A DNA stretch of 64,000 nucleotides, taken from the NCBI RefSeq assembly GCF_009870785.1, contig NZ_WTWX01000007.1, positions 115,530 to 179,529 of the forward strand. Direction: 5' to 3'. Under the pieces are notes generated by a model. It made no database searches and was not told the DNA's origin. It saw only the letters and a list, made by a program, of their open reading frames with translations. Shown here piece by piece: positions 58,031 through 64,000 of this stretch. The position numbers and the translations under genes are program-made. The stretch is from Paenibacillus sp. An7. GTDB lineage: Bacteria; Bacillota; Bacilli; Paenibacillales; Paenibacillaceae. Within the stretch, counting starts at the first letter, position 1, and every line of letters starts with the position of its first letter.

Positions 58031-59347
58031 ATGGATCTACAAATTTCTGATCTGGAGGTAATGAAGCTAACTGATTTGTACAAGTTAGCAAAGAAGTACC
58101 AGATCCCTTATTATGGGCAGCTCAAGAAAAAGGAGCTCGTTTTTGCTATTCTTCGTGCACAAGCAGAACAAAGTGGACTTATGTTTATGGAAGGTGTTCT
58201 AGAGATTCTGCCTGAAGGTTATGGTTTCCTTCGCCCGATAAACTATTTGCCAAGTAAAGAAGATATTTATATTTCTGCTTCACAAATTCGAAAGTTTGAT
58301 CTAAGGACAGGAGATCTTGTATCAGGTAAATGTCGAACTCCTAAAGAGAATGAGCGATATTTTGGTCTATTGCAAGTCAATGCTGTTAATGGTCAAAGTC
58401 CTGATCATGCCGCAGAACGACTCCATTTTCCAGCCTTAACTCCTCTATATCCACAGAAAAAGCTAACGCTTGAAACATCCCCGACGAATTTATCTACCCG
58501 AATTATGGATGTGCTTGCTCCCGTAGGATTGGGACAGCGCGGTCTTATCGTTGCTCCACCCAAAGCGGGAAAAACGCTTCTTCTGAAAGAGATTGCCAAC
58601 AGTATTTCAACCAACAATCCGGAAATCGAATTATTTGTACTACTGATTGATGAACGTCCTGAAGAAGTAACGGATATGCAGCGTTCTGTAAAAGGGGAAG
58701 TGGTAGCATCCACTTTTGATGAACTACCGGAAAATCATATTAAAGTAGCTGAACTTGTACTTGAGCGTGCTTTACGTTTAGTAGAAGCTAAAAAGGATGT
58801 CGTCATTCTTCTAGATAGTATCACCCGTCTTGCGCGTGCATACAACCTGGTGATTCCTCCTTCTGGACGAACACTCAGCGGCGGTATAGACCCGGCAGCA
58901 TTCCATCGTCCTAAACGGTTCTTCGGTTCCGCTCGTAACGTAGAAGAGGGTGGAAGCTTAACTATTTTAGCGACAGCTCTGATTGATACAGGATCCCGGA
59001 TGGATGATATCATTTATGAAGAGTTCAAAGGTACGGGCAATATGGAACTTCACTTGGATCGCAAACTTGCTGAACGCCGTATTTTCCCAGCCATCGATAT
59101 TCGTCGTTCTGGTACACGCCGTGAAGAAGTTCTCCTTAGCAAAGAAGAGCTGGATGCGATTTGGGCTGTGCGTAAAAATATGAATGACAGTCATGATTTT
59201 GTGGAAGGATTCCTTAAAAAATTGCGTAATACTAAGACGAATACTGAATTCCTCGCTTCGCTTGATACAGCGGGTCAAAATACGAATCCAGGAAGCGGTG
59301 CACCACGCCGATCGAACCGGACAACAACAGCTTCAGCGACAACGTAA
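58031..59347 (+). CDS. rho: Transcription termination factor Rho
   Basis: The hexameric RNA helicase that ends Rho-dependent transcripts. In 438 residues it has the Rho N-terminal helical domain ([20 protein letters not shown]), a cold-shock-type RNA-binding domain ([15 protein letters not shown]) and the ATPase: Walker [26 protein letters not shown], Walker [17 protein letters not shown]. The C-terminal tail is Ser/Thr/Asn-rich. The gene stands next to rpmE, as in B. subtilis. Confidence 0.98.
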   Translation: MDLQISDLEVMKLTDLYKLAKKYQIPYYGQLKKKELVFAILRAQAEQSGLMFMEGVLEILPEGYGFLRPINYLPSKEDIYISASQIRKFDLRTGDLVSGKCRTPKENERYFGLLQVNAVNGQSPDHAAERLHFPALTPLYPQKKLTLETSPTNLSTRIMDVLAPVGLGQRGLIVAPPKAGKTLLLKEIANSISTNNPEIELFVLLIDERPEEVTDMQRSVKGEVVASTFDELPENHIKVAELVLERALRLVEAKKDVVILLDSITRLARAYNLVIPPSGRTLSGGIDPAAFHRPKRFFGSARNVEEGGSLTILATALIDTGSRMDDIIYEEFKGTGNMELHLDRKLAERRIFPAIDIRRSGTRREEVLLSKEELDAIWAVRKNMNDSHDFVEGFLKKLRNTKTNTEFLASLDTAGQNTNPGSGAPRRSNRTTTASATT

Positions 59348-59361
59348 ATCTGGGCTTAAGC

Positions 59362-59390
59362 ATTGCATTTGCAAAATGTACATGCTATAA
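59362..59390 (+). promoter_or_regulatory. Promoter of rpmE
   Basis: TTGCAT, 17 bases, TATAAT at 59385-59390, soon after the rho stop. Confidence 0.75.
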
Positions 59391-59454
59391 TTAATGCTGT
59401 GTTCTTAATAACTCTGGATCCGCATGAGGTTCAGGGCAAGAAGAGGTGAAAGTC

Positions 59455-59652
59455 ATGAATGAAGCGATTCAACCAAAATATCACATAACTACAGCTACTT
59501 GCGCTTGTGGTAACACATTTGAAACGGGCTCTGTTAAAGAATCACTGCGTGTAGAGGTATGCTCCGCATGTCACCCGTTCTTCACTGGTAAACAGAAATT
59601 CCTGGATGCTGGTGGTCGTGTTGATAGATTTAAGAAAAAATACGGTATCTAA
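59455..59652 (+). CDS. rpmE: Ribosomal protein L31 (zinc-binding type)
   Basis: In 65 residues it keeps the zinc pair [11 protein letters not shown] and [15 protein letters not shown], so this is the Cys-containing L31 (RpmE rather than YtiA). It ends [11 protein letters not shown] as usual. The ATG at 59455 is three codons inside a GTG start. AGAGGTG is its ribosome site. A terminator follows. Confidence 0.96.
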   Translation: MNEAIQPKYHITTATCACGNTFETGSVKESLRVEVCSACHPFFTGKQKFLDAGGRVDRFKKKYGI

Positions 59653-59660
59653 TTTTGATA

Positions 59661-59698
59661 TGAGGCTTGCGTTTCTACGCTTGCCTCATTTTTGTTTT
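59661..59698 (+). terminator. Terminator of rpmE
   Basis: TGAGGCTTGCG pairs with CGCTTGCCTCA around TTTCTA, with TTTTTG TTTTTT after. Confidence 0.88.
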
Positions 59699-59735
59699 TT
59701 GGAGATAAGCAAATAATGGGATGGGTCATAATCGG

Positions 59736-59764
59736 TTGCAATTTTGCCTGTCTTGCGATATAAT
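59736..59764 (+). promoter_or_regulatory. Promoter of the SRP RNA gene
   Basis: TTGCAA, 17 bases, TATAAT at 59759-59764. The RNA starts about eight bases later. Confidence 0.85.
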
Positions 59765-59772
59765 TATTTTTA

Positions 59773-60040
59773 CCGTGCTAGATGGGGAGGTAGCGGTGCC
59801 CTGTAACTCGCAATCCGCTGTAGCGAGGTTGAATTCCTGTTAGAGGTTTTGTCGATGTGAGGTTTGGTCTCTGCATGCAATGTTGACGGCTGGGTCCTCC
59901 GCAATGAGTACTTGTGAACTTGGTCAGGTCCGGAAGGAAGCAGCCATAAGCAAGACCACTCTTGTGCCGGAGGGGTGCCTAACCCGAGTTGTTATGCAGG
60001 GGTGCCGCTTGGATCGCAATTATCGATAACAGGTGCACGG
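59773..60040 (+). ncRNA. ffs: Signal recognition particle RNA (Bacillus-type, with Alu domain)
   Basis: About 268 bases. The ends CCGTGC and GCACGG pair. Domain IV is exact at its tip: GGTCAGGTCCGGAAGGAAGCA around 59920-59942. The long 5' part with GGGGAGG and GTAACTCGCAATCC is the Alu-like domain of Bacillus scRNA. It pairs with Ffh to target membrane and secreted proteins. It lies before dnaX, as in B. subtilis. Confidence 0.95.
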
Positions 60041-60092
60041 TTCTATTTTAAAAAAACATTCAAGAAATGTGTTATATAGAGAAAAACGGACA

Positions 60093-60121
60093 TCTTTGCA
60101 TATATTTGCAAGGATTTTTTT
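60093..60121 (+). terminator. Terminator of the SRP RNA
   Basis: TCTTTGCA pairs with TGCAAGGA around TATATT, with seven T after. Confidence 0.8.
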
Positions 60122-60252
60122 GTTTTATAGGGTCTAAAAGGAAAGGCTAATTTATACGCAGTTGCTTTTTAAAGTTTTGATTGAGCAGGGAATATAGTAT
60201 AATGAAGCCACGACAAAAGGTCACGAGACATGTGGAAAGAGGGTAAAGCACA

Positions 60253-61986
60253 GTGGAACATATTGCGTTGTACCGTGCTTGGCGGCCTCAGTCGTTTCAA
60301 GACATGGTTGGACAACAGCATATTATTCAGACCTTACAGAATGCCATTCGTGAACAGCGGATTTCGCATGCGTATTTATTCAGTGGTCCACGAGGAACAG
60401 GAAAGACAAGTGCGGCTAAAATTTTGGCCAAAGCTGTTAACTGTGAACGTGGTCCAAGCACTGAGCCGTGCAATGAATGTGAAGCGTGCCTTCGAATTAC
60501 ATCTGGAGCAGTGATGGATGTTCAAGAGATTGACGCGGCCTCTAACCGAGGGGTTGAAGAAATTCGTGATCTTCGCGAAAAAGTAAAGTATGCTCCAACA
60601 GAGGTTCGTCATAAAGTGTACATCATTGATGAGGTACACATGCTGACGACAGAAGCATTTAATGCACTTCTTAAAACGCTTGAAGAACCGCCGCCGCACG
60701 TGATGTTTATTTTAGCAACAACAGAGCCTCACAGACTTCCTGCAACGATTATCTCTCGCTGTCAGCGGTTTGATTTTCGCCGAGTTTCGCTGGAGGAACA
60801 GACAGAGCGTCTTGCTATGATCTGTAAAGAAGAGGAGATTACTGCCGAGGAAGAGGCGCTTCAGTATATTGCCCGTCTTTCGGACGGAGGTATGCGGGAT
60901 GCGCTGAGTATTCTAGACCAGGTTTCTTCCTTTACAGGAGGACAAGTGACTTACAGTCAAACGCTGGATATGACCGGCGGCTTGCCAGCAGAACAGTTTG
61001 GTAAACTTGCTCAGTTTCTCCTACAGGGAGAAGTGGGCGAGGTGCTGCAGACGGTAGAGCAGTTCATGCAAGAAGGAAAAAGTGCAGATAAGAGTATGGA
61101 GAACCTTCTTTATTATTTCCGAGATCTTCTCCTGATTAAAATGGTCCCGAATGCGGAACATATGACGGATCGTCTACTTGACCCTTCCTCTTTTAAAGGA
61201 ATGGCAGAGGCGTTTTCGAGGGAACAACTTTTTTATATTATTGATACACTGAATCGTTATCAGAGCGAAATGAAATATGCGGCACAGCCGCAGACGTTGT
61301 TCGAAGTAGCGCTTCTAAAATTGTGTAGTCTTCCTAAGGGTGCGGGTGAGTCTGCTTCTGAGGCAGGAGGGGGCACTGCAGTAAGTTCTTCTGAGTTAGC
61401 CGCAATGAAACGACAAATTGCAGAACTTGAGCAGAAACTTGATAAAGCATTAAAGAATGGCGGTGTAGGGACTGCGAACCAAAATTCAGCAGCTCCGGCT
61501 AGATCTAACCGTCCTTCTGCTCCAAGATCCTCAGGGGTAGCCAAAATACCGCCTCATATGGATCAATATATTGCTGAGAAGGACAGTGCAGAATTCACTG
61601 ATATCAGCAAAAAATGGAGTCAAATCCTCCAGCGTGTGAAAGAGGAAAAAGTGACAGTCCACGCCTGGTTTGTGGATGGAGAACCTGTATCTGTTCTAAA
61701 TGATGCAGTTCTTGTTGCTTTTAAGAATAACATTCACCGTGAAACGACAGAGAAACCAGCAAATAAACAAGTGATTGAGAGTGTTCTTGAGCAGGTGGTT
61801 GGAAGACCGCTTCGGCTTGTTACGATGCTGCAAAAAGACTGGCTCGCCGTGATTGAAGGTTCCTCTGATCCGAAGAAGGAAGAAGAGTTCACGCTTGAAA
61901 TGGAACAAGTGGATGGAAAAAAGGAGCCTTGGATTGACGAGGCACTTGAGCTTTTTGGTGAGAAATTGGTTATCATTAAAGAATGA
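60253..61986 (+). CDS. dnaX: DNA polymerase III subunits gamma/tau
   Basis: This clamp-loader ATPase has Walker A (GPRGTGKTSAAKIL, about residue 45), a zinc module CERGPSTEPCNECEAC, DEVHMLT and the sensor motif TTEPHRLPATIISRCQRFDF. The 577 residues end in a tau-like C-terminal part after a Ser/Gly-rich linker (about 61340-61545). I see no slippery A-rich heptamer for making gamma. The GTG start follows GAAAGAGGG. It heads the dnaX-yaaK-recR group. Confidence 0.97.
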   Translation: MEHIALYRAWRPQSFQDMVGQQHIIQTLQNAIREQRISHAYLFSGPRGTGKTSAAKILAKAVNCERGPSTEPCNECEACLRITSGAVMDVQEIDAASNRGVEEIRDLREKVKYAPTEVRHKVYIIDEVHMLTTEAFNALLKTLEEPPPHVMFILATTEPHRLPATIISRCQRFDFRRVSLEEQTERLAMICKEEEITAEEEALQYIARLSDGGMRDALSILDQVSSFTGGQVTYSQTLDMTGGLPAEQFGKLAQFLLQGEVGEVLQTVEQFMQEGKSADKSMENLLYYFRDLLLIKMVPNAEHMTDRLLDPSSFKGMAEAFSREQLFYIIDTLNRYQSEMKYAAQPQTLFEVALLKLCSLPKGAGESASEAGGGTAVSSSELAAMKRQIAELEQKLDKALKNGGVGTANQNSAAPARSNRPSAPRSSGVAKIPPHMDQYIAEKDSAEFTDISKKWSQILQRVKEEKVTVHAWFVDGEPVSVLNDAVLVAFKNNIHRETTEKPANKQVIESVLEQVVGRPLRLVTMLQKDWLAVIEGSSDPKKEEEFTLEMEQVDGKKEPWIDEALELFGEKLVIIKE

Positions 61987-62027
61987 AACTCTAAATCAAA
62001 TAAAACCCAATTAGGAGATGATGAACG

Positions 62028-62339
62028 ATGAATAACATGAACCAGATGATGAAGCAAGTGAAGAAGATGCAGGAACAAATGCTGAAAGCTCAAGAAGAGC
62101 TTGGAACAAAAACAGTAGTGGGTACCTCTGGCGGCGGTGTAGTCACTGCAGAAGTTAATGGTCATAAAAAACTGACTTCCATCACAATTAAACCAGAAGC
62201 TGTAGATCCAGAAGACGTAGAAATGCTGCAAGATCTGGTTATGGCTGCAGTAAATGATGCAATGACTAAAGCTGATGAGTTGGCTAACCAAGATATGGGT
62301 AAATTCACAAACGGCATGAAAATCCCTGGCTTGTTCTAA
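62028..62339 (+). CDS. yaaK: YbaB/EbfC-family nucleoid-associated protein
   Basis: 103 residues with the family opening [22 protein letters not shown] and [20 protein letters not shown]. It binds DNA as a dimer and is always found between dnaX and recR. AGGAG lies ten bases before the ATG; an alternative out-of-frame ATG at 62021 is ignored. Confidence 0.96.
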   Translation: MNNMNQMMKQVKKMQEQMLKAQEELGTKTVVGTSGGGVVTAEVNGHKKLTSITIKPEAVDPEDVEMLQDLVMAAVNDAMTKADELANQDMGKFTNGMKIPGLF

Positions 62340-62369
62340 ATTGAATTGATCTAGAAGGAGAATGTAATT

Positions 62370-62969
62370 TTGTATTATCCTGAACCGATCGCGAAACTTA
62401 TAGATGCGTTTACTCGTCTACCTGGCATTGGCCCCAAAACGGCGGCACGCCTAGCTTTTCATGTGCTGAAGATGAATGAAGACGACGTAATCGATTTTGC
62501 TAAGGCGCTGGTAAGTGTGAAGAGAAATCTTCATTACTGTTCGGTATGCTGTAACATTACAGATACAGATCCTTGCCGAATATGCCAAGATAAATCCCGC
62601 GACCCTTCTGTCATTTGTGTAGTTCAGGACTCGAAAGACCTTGTGGCTATGGAACGGACAAAAGAATTCGATGGTTACTACCATGTACTTCAAGGAGCCA
62701 TCTCTCCTATGGAGGGAATCGGTCCCGACGATATCAAACTTAAAGAGCTGCTTATGAGACTGAGTGATGAGCGGGTCAAAGAATTGATACTTGCAACCAA
62801 TCCTAACATTGAGGGAGAGGCTACAGCGATGTATATCTCAAGGCTGGTTAAGCCTTTCGGGATTTATGTGAGCCGGATTGCTCACGGACTTCCTGTGGGC
62901 GGCGATTTGGAGTATGCGGATGAAGTGACTTTATCGAAGGCGCTCGAAGGACGGCGCCAGTTGCATTAG
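62370..62969 (+). CDS. recR: Recombination protein RecR
   Basis: With RecF and RecO, this 199-residue protein loads RecA at gaps. It has a helix-hairpin-helix ([19 protein letters not shown]), a C4 zinc finger ([16 protein letters not shown]) and a Toprim domain ([17 protein letters not shown]). The start is TTG, nine bases after AGAAGGAG. A terminator follows. Confidence 0.98.
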   Translation: MYYPEPIAKLIDAFTRLPGIGPKTAARLAFHVLKMNEDDVIDFAKALVSVKRNLHYCSVCCNITDTDPCRICQDKSRDPSVICVVQDSKDLVAMERTKEFDGYYHVLQGAISPMEGIGPDDIKLKELLMRLSDERVKELILATNPNIEGEATAMYISRLVKPFGIYVSRIAHGLPVGGDLEYADEVTLSKALEGRRQLH

Positions 62970-63000
62970 TAGTACCGTGAACTTAATATGATGAATTATA

Positions 63001-63028
63001 AAAAAGCTCCCAATGGGGAGCTTTTTTA
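63001..63028 (+). terminator. Terminator of dnaX-yaaK-recR
   Basis: AAAAAGCTCC pairs with GGGAGCTTTTT around CAATG, with T following. Confidence 0.9.
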
Positions 63029-63194
63029 GTTCTAAGGTGACCTCTCCTGCGATATGAATGGAATAACGTTAGCTTTTTAGATGACTGCTTTATGGAGAAG
63101 GACGAGCATTCATGTACCAGTCACTGTGTAACTGTTTCATTCCAAACATTCTTGCTTCAAGAATGATATAAGGACAATGAGCGGAGGGGTCATT

Positions 63195-63506
63195 ATGGTT
63201 AGTTGGATAAAGTCTATGAGATATAAGAGCGGAAACTTGTTAAATGAAAGTGTGGAGATTCATAAGGAGATTTTTGAAGACATTAAAAAATCGCATGAAG
63301 AGTGGAAAGCGGCACATTGTATGTTTGAAGAAGCAGTAGAGCAAGATCAAATTGATTATGCGATTTTTATTCTTGAGGCTGCAGAGCGAAGATATCAAAT
63401 GCATCTTAGAAGAGCCAAGAACTATGGAGTTGTAGGATCAACTCATGAATGTGTGAATGATACTCCTTATAATAACCTTGCTAAAAGAGTGGAGGGTTCA
63501 CATTGA
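63195..63506 (+). CDS. yaaL: YaaL, DUF2508 protein
   Basis: 103 residues, mainly helix (KEIFEDIKKSHEEWKAAHCMFE, then AIFILEAAERRYQMHLRRAK). The DUF2508 family is always found before bofA in Bacillales, and it is so here. The ATG at 63195 lies seven bases after GCGGAGGGG. The stop overlaps the bofA start. Function unknown. Confidence 0.92.
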   Translation: MVSWIKSMRYKSGNLLNESVEIHKEIFEDIKKSHEEWKAAHCMFEEAVEQDQIDYAIFILEAAERRYQMHLRRAKNYGVVGSTHECVNDTPYNNLAKRVEGSH

Positions 63507-63775
63507 GGGATATAATTCTCTGGGGAGTATTATCCGTTTCCTTACTGCTGTTACTGATTATTGTGTTTAGAAAAAGATTGGGGCTGGGCTGGATCTCCTC
63601 ATTTGGCCTTCACTTAGTTCTTGCCTCTCTAGGGATTTATGTAATTAACTATTCTGGCTTGACCGGAAATATGTATATACCTATAAACCCTACAACAATA
63701 GGGACGGTGACGGTATTAGGACTGCCTGGAGTGGGTCTTTTATTAGGTTTAAAATATTCTTTATTTAGTAGTTGA
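63503..63775 (+). CDS. bofA: BofA, inhibitor of pro-sigma-K processing
   Basis: The 90-residue membrane protein holds the SpoIVFB protease inactive until the forespore signal. Two helices (VLSVSLLLLLIIVF and LHLVLASLGIYVIN) precede the family motif IPINPTTIGTVTVLGLPGVGLLLGL. The start is TTG in the yaaL stop (TTGA), eight bases after GGAGGG. Its own stop overlaps the -35 of the rrn P1 promoter. Confidence 0.93.
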   Translation: MRDIILWGVLSVSLLLLLIIVFRKRLGLGWISSFGLHLVLASLGIYVINYSGLTGNMYIPINPTTIGTVTVLGLPGVGLLLGLKYSLFSS

Positions 63776-63801
63776 CATTAGTACTAGGTATATGATAAAT
63801 T
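63772..63801 (+). promoter_or_regulatory. rrn promoter P1
   Basis: TTGACA at 63772, 18 bases, TAAATT at 63796. The -35 overlaps the bofA stop codon. Confidence 0.6.
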
Positions 63802-63879
63802 ATATTTCGGCCCTAAAAAAGAGAATTTAATTAGAAATGAAGCTGAGAAATCAGCTGAAAAAGAAAATTAAAAAAACTC

Positions 63880-63909
63880 TTGACATGAAGGTAGCTAACA
63901 TGATATATT
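63880..63909 (+). promoter_or_regulatory. rrn promoter P2 and 16S leader
   Basis: TTGACA at 63880, 18 bases, TATATT at 63904. It is followed by CTTGATCTTTGAAAACTGAAC, the sequence usually found just before 16S rRNA in this group. A perfect GAGTTTTAC-GTAA-GTAAAACTC hairpin lies at 63972-63993. The 16S gene should begin shortly after the window. Confidence 0.85.
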
Positions 63910-64000
63910 ATAAAGGTCGCTGAAACAAAGCGATTAACGAAAAGCTTGATCTTTGAAAACTGAACAACGAGGAGTTTTACGTAAGTAAAACTCGTGAGTG

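Noticed and set aside
60253..61986. Programmed frameshift in dnaX
   Set aside because: No A-rich heptamer with a following structure and early stop was seen; Bacillales make only tau.

Overview
The window looks like chromosomal DNA of an endospore-forming, low-to-moderate GC Firmicute close to Paenibacillus. The evidence is the gene content (spo0F, bofA, a YteA-type DksA protein, a YjcZ peptide), a Bacillus-type long SRP RNA, the LL-diaminopimelate aminotransferase route to lysine and cell wall, strong GGAGG ribosome binding sites, and gene orders shared with Bacillus subtilis. No phage, CRISPR array or plasmid module is visible. One intact IS3-family element is present.

Left part (1-18900): the tail of ylmH, then divIVA, a T-box-controlled long-type ileS, lspA and an RluA-family pseudouridine synthase. 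After dapL comes a pyrimidine operon, pyrR-pyrB-pyrC-carA-carB-pyrF-pyrE, headed by a PyrR attenuator. It lacks pyrP, pyrK and pyrD.

18900-26800: an operon of two ABC ATPases, a lipoprotein adaptor, a large FtsX-like permease, a lipoprotein solute-binding protein and a 45-residue membrane peptide. The second ATPase appears to carry a C-terminal AbrB-like domain.

26800-36500: the accessory stretch. It holds two tRNA genes with CAT anticodons, a frameshifted Mrr-type nuclease, a two-gene operon behind an apparent LexA-controlled promoter, several tiny membrane peptides, and a cassette of degenerate GGDEF protein, small peptide, glycosyltransferase and membrane protein that resembles a c-di-GMP-gated exopolysaccharide module. 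tRNA-Leu, ung, small secreted or sporulation-type proteins and a gene remnant beside the IS follow.

36500-51900: the IS element, pbpG with a forespore-type promoter, a six-cistron Mrp Na+/H+ antiporter operon with MrpA and MrpB fused, speE-speB behind a long structured leader, ywiB-argS, and a cytoplasmic-type subtilisin.

51900-64000: rpoE (delta), pyrG behind a CTP-sensing type leader, spo0F with a consensus sigma-H promoter, fbaA, murA, rho, rpmE, SRP RNA, dnaX, yaaK, recR, yaaL, bofA, then tandem rrn promoters running out of the window towards a 16S gene. Nucleotide supply is a recurring theme: pyrR and pyrG each carry their own RNA attenuator, responding to UMP and CTP respectively.
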